A DNA stretch of 64,000 nt. Source: DUOA01 sp012839095. Its GTDB lineage: Bacteria; Bacillota; Clostridia; Caldicoprobacterales; DTU083. Shown piece by piece: positions 1 to 8,078 of this stretch (positions are counted from its first letter, which is position 1; each line of letters opens with the position of its first letter). The notes under the pieces were generated by a model. That model was not told where the DNA came from and did no database searches. It was given only the letters and a program-made list of their open reading frames with translations. The position numbers and the translations under genes are program-made. The stretch lies in NCBI GenBank assembly GCA_050951505.1, contig JBMNJE010000011.1:1-64000 (forward strand), given 5' to 3'.

Positions 1-112
1 TTTTTTACACTGCTCATCTCATGCAGCTTCTCGGAGAAATCCGTTTTTGTTCTTTTCGTTCTGCGCAGTCCTCCGAACAACTGCTACAGCTTTGATTGCA
101 ATTTTCGCTCAT
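1..112 (-). pseudogene. Mrp/NBP35-type ATPase, N-terminus only, frameshifted
   Basis: Reading the minus strand, an ATG at 112 follows AGGAG and opens a Cys-rich leader (MSENCNQSCSSCSEDC) like the N-terminal ferredoxin-like segment of Mrp/NBP35 P-loop ATPases of Clostridia. The frame breaks after AERKEQK. Shifting by one base (one A missing from an A-run) restores TDFSEKLHEMSSVKK, the expected lead-in to the Walker A region, which lies outside the window. The family carries or inserts Fe-S clusters. It is the last visible member of the minus-strand cluster that begins near 4123. The frameshift could be real decay or a sequence error. Confidence 0.65.
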
Positions 113-142
113 AATCTTGCTCCTTTTATTTTAAATACAATT

Positions 143-945
143 TCACTGCCCTGCTGACAGATAATTGATGCTATCACCCATAATAGCTTTCAGCCTTTTA
201 TAAGGCTCGATACCTGTGCAATGGCAGGTGTAAAACTTTGCTTGTGTACCCATCAGGTCATTTACCAATTCTATCTATCATTTCAGAGTCCTCGTTTCCC
301 GCCTGAGCGGCTGGAAAGATGAAATCCACCTATCACATAGCCCGGCATTCGGCCTTTTAGCGTGTGAAAATGCTCAAGTATATTTATGATACCATTATGA
401 GCGCAGCCTGTTACTATAGGGTTTTCCCGTCTTCCTCTACCGAGGTTTTGTTCATGTGCAAAGATATCAGCTATCGTTTGCCCCTTATATTCCTTGAGCA
501 AACCACTGTTTGATTTTGGCGTGGCTCTTTTTGGACGATATAGAGAATACTTGGATTCACTGTTAATAAAGAACGGTCGCTGACGTGAGGATAATTTGTT
601 TGTTTTGCTTCAGATCTTCATCAAGACCGACAATTCCAATTCATCATTTGGACGATAGGCATAGTGCTTTTCAAAAGCGAGACGATGTAGAAATACCTCG
701 GCTTTTGTGTTTTCTTTCAAAAAGGTTTTTAGCCCTCCGCCGTGGTCATAGTGTCCATGCGAAATCACAAGAAAGTCAACATCAGCAATATTCACATTAA
801 GCTTTTTTGCATTTTGAAGAAACAAATCGCTTGCGCCCATCATCAACAATATTTTGTGTTTTTTTGTTCTACATACAGCTAAGGCATGCTCGCTGCCAAA
901 GTCTTTTGATATCGAGGTGTTTTCAACCAACGTTTTAATAAGCAT
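143..945 (-). pseudogene. MBL-fold metallo-hydrolase, multiply frameshifted
   Basis: The N-terminal part is open from 945 to about 610 and holds the metallo-beta-lactamase zinc signature SHGHYDHGGGL. Later parts sit in other frames: GLDEDLKQNKQII near 600, NSGLLKEYKGQTIADIFAHEQNL around 500-430, VTGCAHNGIINILE and YVIGGFHLSSRSGG to about 290, then FYTCHCTG..YKRLKAIMGDSINYLSAGQ ending at a stop at 143. Together they rebuild a full-length protein of the MBL family found with NifX/MinD-type ATPases. At least four frame changes are needed, so the gene as written cannot make the whole protein. The substrate is unknown. It lies directly downstream of the MinD-like ATPase genes, in operon order. Confidence 0.75.
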
Positions 946-964
946 GACTTAGCCACCACCTTTT

Positions 965-1816
965 TCAAAGAGTAGATTCATTGTTTGTGATAAACCTCTT
1001 AACCGCCGTCCCCGATATGCAGTCTATATCTACAACGGTTTGACCATTATTAATCGCTTTCACGGCATTGGAGTCGAAAGGTATCCTACCGATAAAAGGC
1101 AGCCCTTGTTTTTACAAAACCGTTCAATCTTTTCTGTGTTTTCAATGCTGGTATCATATTTGTTGATACATACCGCTGTCTTCGTCCCGAATTTCCGCTG
1201 TATTTATAATGCGCTCCATACTCGCTGATACCTGATATAGAGGTCTGCGACTATCAAAACCATATCCACACCACTAAGTGATGCGATGACAGGACAGCCT
1301 ATTCCGGGAGATCCATCAATAATGGCAAGTTCCGCATCGGCTGCCGCAGCCTTCATTTGCTTTTTCACCTCAGTTACAAGCATTCCGGAGGTACCACTGC
1401 CCATTTTTAGTTGCGCTGTTGACAAAAACTTTTACTCCATCAGAATACAGCATCAATTCCCCGGCCACTGCCGGTTCATAGTTATCGCTTCCACAGGACA
1501 AACATACTCACAAACGCCGCAGCCTTCACATGCGAAATGATCCACTTTGTATTTTTCATCTATTGAAATAGCATCACATCGGCAGTTTTGCCTACACTGA
1601 TCGCATTTAATGCAAAGTTCCGGATCTATCACTGCTTTTGGTAGCCCATAATAATCTTTTTTTGCAGGTTTAACACTCCATCCGGTAATGAGGTGCAGGT
1701 TAGGCGCATCTACATCACAATCCGCATATGCTTTGGCATCAGCAAGCTTTATAAACGCACTTGCTATGTCGTTTTTCGGTGCCGCCTTTACCACTAAGGA
1801 TTAGTAGTTGTTTCAT
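965..1816 (-). pseudogene. MinD/CooC-type ATPase with ferredoxin insert (copy A), multiply frameshifted
   Basis: The start is ATG 1816, behind AGGAGG. MKQLLILSGKGGT is followed, in another frame, by IASAFIKLADAKAYADCDVDAPNLHL; the Walker A GTGKTT is broken by what looks like the loss of one G and one C from GG and CC doublets. Two 4Fe-4S motifs follow (CIKCDQCRQNC and CEGCGVCEYVCP), the usual insert of this MinD-like family. The C-terminal half (STAQLKMGSGTSG, IIDGSPGIGCPVIASL, KTAVCINKYD, FIGRIPFD) runs through several frames to a stop at 965. At least six frameshifts are needed. Such ATPases occur in pairs in ORP/NifX-type clusters and probably act in metal-cluster assembly. The paralogue lies immediately upstream. 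Confidence 0.8.
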
Positions 1817-1831
1817 GCTGCACCTCCTTTG

Positions 1832-2648
1832 TCACATTGTTAAGCAGAGAAGAAACAATTCCCGGTATTCCTCATTTTTATTAACGGCGATTTCCGCATT
1901 TGAGTTCAAGGTTCCAAGTTCATTGTCAAATGGAATCCTGCCTAAAATCTTGATATTTTTTTCCAAGCAAAACTTCTCAGCAGGATTTTCTCCTTCCAAA
2001 CATTTGTTAAGAAGCACCCCAAATGGCTTATTAAATAACTTGACCAGATCGTATACCATATTGAGGTTATGAACACCAAACAATGTCGGCTCAGCCACCA
2101 GTATGCAATAGTCCGCATCTTTGATGCTCTCCATCACGATACAAGCGCTTCCTGTGGACAGTCGATAAATGTCTGCTTATTTACTTCCGAACTTTCCTCA
2201 AGTAGCTTTTTTATGATAGGAATACCCGTAGCTTCACCGGTGTTCAATACTCCTGTCCATACCGCCACTTCGCCAGAAACACCTTTTTTAATTTTGCCAA
2301 TAACCTTTGCTTTCTCTGATAGTGCCCTTGCAGGACAAACCAAGATACAGCCACCGCAGGAGTGGCACACATCGTCAAGACAATCAGTTTGTTTTTAATA
2401 TAGGCAAGGGCGTTAAAGTTGCAAAAATCAACGCACTTTCGACATCCATTGCATAACTCATGATCAACTTCTGGAATCTTTACTGATATTTCTTCTTCTT
2501 GAATTCCTTCAGGCTTAAAAAACAGATGTCCATTCGGCTCTTCTACATCACAGTCTATATATGTGGATGCTTTCGCTATCGCTGCTAAATTCACCGATAC
2601 CAGTGTTTTTCCTGTGCCGCCCTTGCCGCTTAGCACAGCTATTCTCAT
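1832..2648 (-). pseudogene. MinD/CooC-type ATPase with ferredoxin insert (copy B), two frameshifts
   Basis: It starts at ATG 2648, two bases after the NifX-like stop. MRIAVLSGKGGTGKT gives an intact deviant Walker A. CNGCRKCVDFC and CHSCGGCILVCP are the two 4Fe-4S motifs, and the C-terminus (ESIKDADYCILVAEPT...GVLLNKC...IKILGRIPFD) is typical of the family. One frame break lies near 2370 (one T missing in a T-run before DDVCHSCGG) and one near 2134 (one C missing in DCPPGSAC). Without them the protein would be about 270 residues, the normal size. It is the better preserved of the two ATPases here. Confidence 0.8.
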
Positions 2649-2649
2649 A

Positions 2650-3019
2650 TTAATTGCCCCCGTGCCCGTGAAATCCGGCATGAAATTCATCCAACAAAGG
2701 TAATTTCCCATCGATAAAAGCATCAATATTATTTTTGGCTGAAGTAGTTGCCGTTTTATAGATTTTGATTTCAGCGCGGTTTTAGCACGTCAGCAGCATT
2801 TGCACCTAAGCGGGGAGTGAGTAAAGCACTTGCTTTGTTATCTACTATTATTTGTGCAGCTTTAATCCCGGCACCTCCTGTGCTTGTTGCCGCACTGTTG
2901 TCAATAAATATACTTTCCTTAGTTTCTACATCATAAATAAGAAAATAGGGAGTACGTCCAAAGGATACACATACATTCGACTCCAAAGTTTTCTCATCTA
3001 CTGGAATTGCTATTTTCAT
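2650..3019 (-). pseudogene. NifX/NifB-type dinitrogenase cofactor-binding domain protein, frameshifted
   Basis: ATG 3019 follows GGAGG (acggaggattctt). MKIAIPVDEKTLESNVCVSFGRTPYFLIYD and the GGAGIKAAQIIVDNKASALLTPRLGANAADVLK segment are typical of the small NifX/NafY-like family. The visible frame ends at 2771, but the neighbouring frame continues with AEIKIYKTATTSAKNNIDAFIDGKLPLLDEFHAGFHGHGG and a stop at 2650, abutting the next gene's ATG. Restoring one A and one G in short runs near 2775 joins both parts into about 123 residues, the usual length. These proteins bind metal-sulfur clusters; here it is probably part of an ORP-like complex rather than nitrogenase, because no nif structural genes are visible. 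Confidence 0.75.
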
Positions 3020-3405
3020 AAGAATCCTCCGTTCTATTTTTGTTTAAATAATTCTCAATTGCGCTGCGTAGCGCACTCACACCTAAATTTGAGCAATGAA
3101 CCTTATTTTCAGGAAGTCCATCTAAAGCCTGGATAAATATCTTCTTCCGTAATATTCAATGCTTCCTCTAAGGTTTTACCCTTTGCTAATACCGATGTCA
3201 TACTGGATGTTGCAATTGAAGCACAACAACCAAATACAAGATAGCTGATTTCTTCTATGCGGTTATCTTTCACCTTTAAATAAACGGTCAGATAATCTCC
3301 GCAGGAAGGATCACCGTAGCTTCCTTCAGCATCTGCATCGGGCATACTATGGGCATTTTGCGGACACATAAAATGCTCGATTACTTTTTCTGAATATATG
3401 ATCAA
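2994..3405 (-). pseudogene. IscU/NifU-like iron-sulfur scaffold protein, one frameshift
   Basis: It starts at TTG 3405, overlapping the rebuilt DUF134 stop. The N-terminus (YSEKVIEHFMCPQNAHSM, GDPSCGDYLTVYLKV, YLVFGCCASIATSSMTS) contains the conserved cysteines of U-type scaffold proteins. The frame closes at 3109 with an atypical tail. The alternative frame from about 3140 reads IQALDGLPENKVHCSNLGVSALRSAIENY, which supplies the expected third Cys region, and ends near 2994 inside the next gene's start. One base change near 3138 separates the two parts. The family assembles Fe-S clusters for transfer to targets. Confidence 0.75.
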
Positions 3406-3781
3406 CCACCTCTATCCTCATCAACAGTAAAGCGCCCTCCACGCCTATGCCTATGACAGCCACGACCACAAACCATTCCCTAATCCTTCGCAAAGCCGGT
3501 ATTCGCCCACCCTCAATCAAAAGCACCTTTCCATTTACTAAAGATTCAGCCAGCTTTTTTCTGGCCTCGATATAAATGCCTTGAACGGTGCTACGAGCAA
3601 TATTCATTTGCTTGGCGCACTCTTCTTGAGTGAAGCCTTCCAAATCGATAAGTCTTATGGTTTCATATTCGTCAACAGTCATATTTACATGGTTTTCTGC
3701 GTCGGCAGGTGAATCAAGAGGCCCAAATCTATTACTTTCAGGCAAACAGCAAACTTTTCTCCACTTCATCGGTCTCGCCAT
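3402..3781 (-). pseudogene. DUF134 family helix-turn-helix regulator, frameshifted near its C-terminus
   Basis: MARPMKWRKVCCLPESNRFGP and the HTH segment (MTVDEYETIRLIDLEGFTQEECAKQMNIARSTVQ...ARKKLAESLVNGKVLLIEGG) identify DUF134, a small DNA-binding family found beside NifX-like genes. The printed frame then runs into an atypical hydrophobic tail. A neighbouring frame gives EYRLCEGLG, and a third gives CGRGCHRHRRGG...DEDRGG with a stop at 3402; these are the Cys-rich endings expected for the family. Two frame changes are needed. The HTH half is intact, so DNA binding could survive. It is a plausible regulator of its own operon through the palindromes at 4148-4194. Confidence 0.75.
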
Positions 3782-3844
3782 AATTCATCACCTCCATTCT
3801 AATCAGAAATAACCAGAGCGTCCTCCGGTTATTTCTGATGCTCA

Positions 3845-4123
3845 TTATAGGTTCTCCAATTGCTTATCAATAACTTCGAGTCGATCCTGCAAAATGGTTT
3901 TCTGTTCGTTCAGCAGCTCTTTTTGTGTTTTTGAGGAGGTATGGTTAAATGCAAATCCTCTACCAAAGCCACGACCGAAACCACGTCTGCAAGCAAGTCC
4001 AAGACCTAATCCCATTCCGAGACCAGCTCCGTACTTAACTGCATTAGCACCTGTGCAAAGCCCTAATCCTCTTCCAGTCATTGATCCCGCACCCATTGGA
4101 CCGGTTCCGTCTCTTCTCGGCAT
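3845..4123 (-). CDS. DUF5320 family small glycine-rich protein
   Basis: First gene of the minus-strand cluster and the only one of the group with an unbroken frame. The start is taken at ATG 4123, eight bases after AGGAGG; an in-frame GTG at 4132 lies within the ribosome-binding region. MPRRDGTGPMGAGSMTGRGLGLC is the hallmark start of the DUF5320 family, followed by a Gly/Arg-rich middle and a short C-terminal helix (about residues 62-92) likely to form a coiled coil. Members are encoded beside NifX/DUF134/MinD-type genes. The biochemical role is unknown. It is transcribed from the promoter at 4168-4195. Confidence 0.8.
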   Translation of the reverse strand: MPRRDGTGPMGAGSMTGRGLGLCTGANAVKYGAGLGMGLGLGLACRRGFGRGFGRGFAFNHTSSKTQKELLNEQKTILQDRLEVIDKQLENL

Positions 4124-4147
4124 GTTTTTCACCTCCTTTTAGTTTCC

Positions 4148-4195
4148 GGCATATGCCATCTATTCTTATTATACCCCTTTTATGGCATATGCCAA
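4148..4195 (-). promoter_or_regulatory. Promoter of the ORP-like cluster with two GGCATATGCC palindromes
   Basis: On the minus strand, TTGGCA (4195-4190) and TATAAT (4173-4168), 16 bp apart, form a good sigma-A promoter. The palindrome GGCATATGCC occurs at 4184-4193, overlapping the -35, and again at 4148-4157, just past the likely start site. Centre-to-centre spacing is 36 bp. The arrangement suggests a repressor or autoregulator operator pair; DUF134 in the same operon is the natural candidate, but this is inference. Confidence 0.7.
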
Positions 4196-4737
4196 TAACC
4201 TCTTCCCTTTTTTACACAAAAAAATAGCCGAGATTTCTCGACTTATACCCTGCACACCCCTTTTTGAGTTTCCACGCCCCTAAGCACAATGTAATTAATT
4301 TGTATCAATCTCTGCAAAATTATATCAATATAAATACATTTAACTTGACGTGAATATGACTTCAAGAGATGCTTTAACCATCAAGATTATCTCCACTTAT
4401 GTAGATATTTTCACTGTTCATATTTTCTGGTTTTGAGTTATGTAGTCAAGCCCATATTTATGTGTAATTTCCTCGGCAACATTTTTGTAAGCCTACGGTC
4501 TAGGCTTAATATAAGCGTTTATGCCGCGAAAGCCGGGTTGATCGGTGAGAGGGCCGCATGGTAGGCTAAATGGCCTGGCAGCTCCCAAACATAAGGCAAT
4601 CTTAATAAGGGCACCCGGTAGCATAAGTCGCCCATAAAACCTATGATAAGTAGACGTAACAGGGGGCCTGCCCGTGGTGCCGGAAGCCATGCGGCCAGAG
4701 GCTCACTGTCAACCCGGACCGTGGAATAAATGCGTCA
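4196..4737. other. Non-coding stretch, AT-rich then GC-richer
   Basis: 4196-4480 is AT-rich with no convincing gene. From about 4490 to 4737 the sequence is noticeably richer in G+C and abuts the transposase stop. A 65-codon minus frame there (4493-4690) has no recognisable protein signature. This GC-rich block is either the 3' flank of the insertion element or a separate relic. The best candidate for the left terminal repeat of the IS lies at 4444-4469. Confidence 0.4.
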
Positions 4738-5946
4738 TTAAGCGGCAGCTGTATCTTTCGGACCTTTTTTCATAGCTTGATAATACAGGTCCATGTCAAA
4801 GTATTTGCGCCCCGTTTGCCATTTTTCATCCTGCTCCATCAGCAGGGCGCCCAGTAACCGTATTACTGACGCTTCATTGGGAAATATACGTATAACACGC
4901 TCCCGGCGCCTTACTTCCTGGTTAAGCCGCTCTACACCATTGGTGGTGCGTAGTCGCTTTCGATACTTTAATGGAATCGCCAGGACCGCAGTAATATCAT
5001 CAAAGGTTTCGTCTAACAGGGTAGCAGCCTTTGGTGCCTTTGTTTCATATTTATCTATGATCTGGTCTTTCACTTTCCTGGCACTATCCAGATCAACGGC
5101 TTCATATAGCTTCCGAAGGTCTTCTTTGATTTCTGATTGCAGCGCTTTGGGAGCATTATCCAGCATGTTCCTTGAAAAATGGGTTTGGCATCTCTGCCAG
5201 GTTGCACCTTGAAAATGCCTTCTGACAGCGTTAACAAGGCCCTTGTGGTTATCAGAGGTAATCAGGTGGACATCTTTTAGTCCCCTTTCTTTGAGGGATA
5301 AAAAGAATTCTCCCCAACTGCTTTCGCTTTCTGTGTTAGACACCTGAAAACCTATAATTTCACGGTAACCTTGTTCATTGATACCCACAGCAATAAGGAG
5401 CCCCTTAGACTTCACACGGCCATCTTCCCGAACCTTTAGATATAGAGCATCTACTATGAGGAAGGGGTAATGGCTCTCTAACGGCCTTGTCTTAAAGGCA
5501 TAGACTACGGGGTCGAGCCTCTTACAAAGGGCAGATACAGTGGACTTTGAAAACTTCTTGCCACAGAGTTCCTCTGTAATATTTTCTATCTTACGGGTTG
5601 AAACGCCGTTAACCACCATCTCCATCATTGCAAGTAACAAAGCCTGTTCGCTGCGCTGGTAACGCTCAAAAAGTTCGGTGTTAAACTCCCCATACCGGTG
5701 GCGGGGGATGCGCAAGTTCAGCGTTCCCACTCGGGTAACAAGCTCCCGATCATAATAGCCATTGCGCTGGCCTTTACGCTTATCGGTCCTCTCGTAGGGC
5801 TCGGCACAAAGTTGTTCAGCGGATTGGCACTTTAGAACTTCATTAAATATTTTTTCAAGGAGCTTTTCAATTGCTTTGTCACGATTATTGTTTAGAAAAA
5901 GTCCGTGCAATTCTTCTTCGGTTAGTGTAATATTGAACTGAGCCAT
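4738..5946 (-). CDS. IS256-family (Mutator-type) transposase
   Basis: 402 residues, the normal length for IS256 transposases, with no internal stops. Recognisable features are the N-terminal region ending RKGQRNGYYDRELVTRVGTL, the catalytic core starting with the Asp in PFLIVDALYLKVRED, the second Asp in HLITSDNHKGL, the QRCQTHFSRN segment and the C-terminal TTNGVERLNQEVRRRERVIRIFPN containing the catalytic Glu. It catalyses cut/copy-and-paste movement of the element. GGAGG lies just upstream of ATG 5946. The gene looks intact and possibly active, in contrast to the damaged cluster on its left. Confidence 0.95.
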   Translation of the reverse strand: MAQFNITLTEEELHGLFLNNNRDKAIEKLLEKIFNEVLKCQSAEQLCAEPYERTDKRKGQRNGYYDRELVTRVGTLNLRIPRHRYGEFNTELFERYQRSEQALLLAMMEMVVNGVSTRKIENITEELCGKKFSKSTVSALCKRLDPVVYAFKTRPLESHYPFLIVDALYLKVREDGRVKSKGLLIAVGINEQGYREIIGFQVSNTESESSWGEFFLSLKERGLKDVHLITSDNHKGLVNAVRRHFQGATWQRCQTHFSRNMLDNAPKALQSEIKEDLRKLYEAVDLDSARKVKDQIIDKYETKAPKAATLLDETFDDITAVLAIPLKYRKRLRTTNGVERLNQEVRRRERVIRIFPNEASVIRLLGALLMEQDEKWQTGRKYFDMDLYYQAMKKGPKDTAAA

Positions 5947-6023
5947 GGGTTCTTTCCTCCTCGGTTTTGTATTTGTTCACACCTATATTATAACCGAGGA
6001 AATGAGTCTGTGGCTCACTATCC

Positions 6024-6049
6024 TTTTACACAATTATACGGACTTAATC
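6024..6049 (-). repeat. Right terminal inverted repeat of the IS256-family element
   Basis: Read inward (minus strand), the 26 bp begin GATTAAGTCCGTATAATTGT and continue GTAAAA. This is close to the classical IS256 terminus as I remember it. It lies about 80 bp upstream of the transposase start, as expected. Confidence 0.75.
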
Positions 6050-6108
6050 TGTTGTCATGGAACCTGTTTCAATAAAGCTTATTTAAAATTTGCAAATATT
6101 CTTTAGTT

Positions 6109-6135
6109 TTTACATGGATGCAATGTAAGTATAAA
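6109..6135 (+). promoter_or_regulatory. Putative promoter/operator of the sugar importer
   Basis: A perfect inverted repeat TTACAT-N7-ATGTAA (6110-6128) immediately precedes TATAAA (6130-6135). A weak TTTACA at 6109-6114 could serve as -35 at short spacing. The position, about 60 bp before the lipoprotein start, fits a regulator-binding site for the importer. Which regulator (the AraC or ROK protein of the locus) binds it is not shown. Confidence 0.4.
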
Positions 6136-6191
6136 TATATGATTTAAACCAAGGACATTTGTCTGCATAACAATATAAGGGAGGAAGTATT

Positions 6192-7976
6192 GTGAGTACA
6201 CAGAGTATTCTGAAAAAAGCTTCTCTGCTTCTGTTGATTCTTGCTGTACTGACATCAGCGCTCATAGGCTGCGCAAAACAGACAACGCCGCCGGCGGACC
6301 CTGATCAGAATGGTGAAAAACCGACTGCTTCACCATCTGAGCAGGAACCTGATCCTGAAGATGATGAAGAACCTGTGGAAATAACCATCTGGGCACCTGC
6401 CGGCCGGTATACCCTGGACGATCGTCGTGATGTTGTACCCGTAGAAAATGACGTAGGGCTGTTGGAAGAGAAGTTCAATGTAAAACTCAATTTCACAACA
6501 GTTCCATCTGAAGAGGTTCGTGACCAGGTAGGAATCTTGCTGGCTACAAACTCCATGACGGACATCATGCTGCTGCCGGGATCTTATGACACCTTCCTTG
6601 TTCGGCCGGATCAGATGTTTGCAGACGGGCAGATAATCGATTTGAAGAGCATCGAAGCCAACATCCCGGATTATATGCGGATTATCAATGAAAATCCTGT
6701 TATGCTTAAAAATGTTATGAATGATGCAGGCAATATCATGTACTTCGGAGAGCCCTTGTTTGAACAGGAAATCGGTATGTCAGGCGGTCTCATGATACGT
6801 AAGGACTGGCTTGATAAATTTGATTTGCCTCTGCCCCAATCTTTGGATGATTTCATCAATGCTCTCAGGACTTTCCGGGACAATGATCCCAATGGAAACG
6901 GTGAAAAGGATGAAGTCCCCTTCTGTGGAAATGAAGGCTCACTGCAGGTTATAGGCAACCTGACCGGCATTCAGGAGACCTTCTCCATGGTCGGCGGTCC
7001 TGCAGGAGAAGTAGTATTCGGCCCGGCCGAGGTTGAGGCATATAAGAAACGATTGAGACTGATTGCCCTGTTTGCACAGGAAAAACTGATCAATGAAAAT
7101 TACTACAACTTTGATTTCCAGATGCGTGATACCTGGATTGTGGAGGACAGGATCGGTGCAGCCCTTACCGGACTTGGGAACCTGGATAAGTGGAACGGCA
7201 TGATGAAAGACCATGAAACCTTCCTCATGTGGCCTATTGACAATCCCGCCATGGAAGACGGAAAGCGCTACTTTGACCGGACCGACATGACAAAGGGCAT
7301 GAAAGACACAATTACCGTTATCTCTACAAACGCCGAGCGTCCGGACAAATGCGGAGAACTGATAAATTACTTCTACACTGAAGAAGGTCATATGCTTAAT
7401 ACCTTTGGTGTAGAGGGTATAACCTATGTTATGGATGGCACCCTGCCCAAATATACAGAGCTGATTGTAAATAACCCCGACGGATTGACGGTAGGGGACG
7501 CACAGGCCAAGTACATCGGCATTCCGGGAATGCTTACATACAACGATATGCGTGTATGGGCACAACTCTCACTTACCAGTCCTGCCGCCCGTCAGGCCAA
7601 TATCCATACCTGGACGGATACCTTTACTATTGAAACAAATACGCCCATACCTCCGGCAATGATGGATCCGGATGATGCTGATGAATATGCTGATATCATG
7701 GCAGACCTGCATACCTATATTCTTGAAAGCGTTGCTAAGTTTACAACCGGTGAATGGGATATTGACGAGAAGTATGATGAATTCCTCAATACCTGCATAA
7801 ATGAACTGAATGCAGAACGAGCTCTCGAACTGCTGCGGAAATCTGTTAAGGCATGGCAGGAAAGAGGCGGTGTGCCCTACAAGTATACCTTGAAGAGGGC
7901 GGAAATAGACTACTGGGATAAGATTCCTTTGGTTACTGAAAAGGGAGTAGAACTTATGGATCCAAACCTCAGGTAA
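6192..7976 (+). CDS. ABC importer sugar-binding lipoprotein (LplA-like)
   Basis: 594 residues. A lipoprotein signal peptide with hydrophobic core (ASLLLLILAVLTSALIGC) ends at a lipobox Cys near residue 27, followed by an acidic, Pro-rich linker typical of Gram-positive lipoproteins. The body is an extracellular solute-binding protein of the large LplA/family 1 type that feeds CUT1 oligosaccharide importers. GTG 6192 is preferred because GGGAGG sits 7 bases upstream. It heads an operon with two LplB/LplC permeases. No ATPase gene is nearby, as is normal for this class, which borrows a shared MsmK-like ATPase. The adjacent alpha-mannosidase suggests mannose-containing oligosaccharides as ligand; this is inferred. 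Confidence 0.9.
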   Translation: MSTQSILKKASLLLLILAVLTSALIGCAKQTTPPADPDQNGEKPTASPSEQEPDPEDDEEPVEITIWAPAGRYTLDDRRDVVPVENDVGLLEEKFNVKLNFTTVPSEEVRDQVGILLATNSMTDIMLLPGSYDTFLVRPDQMFADGQIIDLKSIEANIPDYMRIINENPVMLKNVMNDAGNIMYFGEPLFEQEIGMSGGLMIRKDWLDKFDLPLPQSLDDFINALRTFRDNDPNGNGEKDEVPFCGNEGSLQVIGNLTGIQETFSMVGGPAGEVVFGPAEVEAYKKRLRLIALFAQEKLINENYYNFDFQMRDTWIVEDRIGAALTGLGNLDKWNGMMKDHETFLMWPIDNPAMEDGKRYFDRTDMTKGMKDTITVISTNAERPDKCGELINYFYTEEGHMLNTFGVEGITYVMDGTLPKYTELIVNNPDGLTVGDAQAKYIGIPGMLTYNDMRVWAQLSLTSPAARQANIHTWTDTFTIETNTPIPPAMMDPDDADEYADIMADLHTYILESVAKFTTGEWDIDEKYDEFLNTCINELNAERALELLRKSVKAWQERGGVPYKYTLKRAEIDYWDKIPLVTEKGVELMDPNLR

Positions 7977-8006
7977 TGCAAACAGCTGATTGCGGTGTGT
8001 TGTAAG

Positions 8007-8045
8007 GCTTTCTGCCTGCTGCATGATTAACAGCAGGCAGAAAGC
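8007..8045 (+). other. Perfect 15-bp hairpin between binding-protein and permease genes
   Basis: 8007-8021 and 8031-8045 are perfect inverted copies (GCTTTCTGCCTGCTG) around a 9-nt loop. No T-run follows, so it is unlikely to be a full terminator. Hairpins in this position commonly protect the upstream message or attenuate readthrough, giving more binding protein than permease. Confidence 0.75.
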
Positions 8046-8078
8046 ATATTTCTCCTGATATGGAAGGATGCGTTTTTT

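Larger units (their letters stand above)
4444..6049 (-). mobile_element. IS256-family insertion sequence
   Basis: The element has one full-length transposase (4738-5946) on the minus strand. Its upstream end at 6024-6049 reads inward as GATTAAGTCCGTATAATTGT followed by GTAAAA, which differs by about one base from the terminal repeat I remember for IS256. The other end is less clear: 4444-4467 matches the repeat at about 16 of 24 positions and would make the element some 300 bp longer than usual on the 3' side of the transposase, so the left boundary is tentative. No target duplication could be confirmed. Confidence 0.7.

Noticed and set aside
4230..4245. Small palindrome near CCGAGATTTCTCG considered as a minus-strand terminator
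   Set aside because: Stem is only 4-5 bp; too weak despite an adjacent T-run.
6939..7565. 208-codon minus-strand frame within the lipoprotein gene
   Set aside because: Shadow of the binding-protein gene; no motifs.
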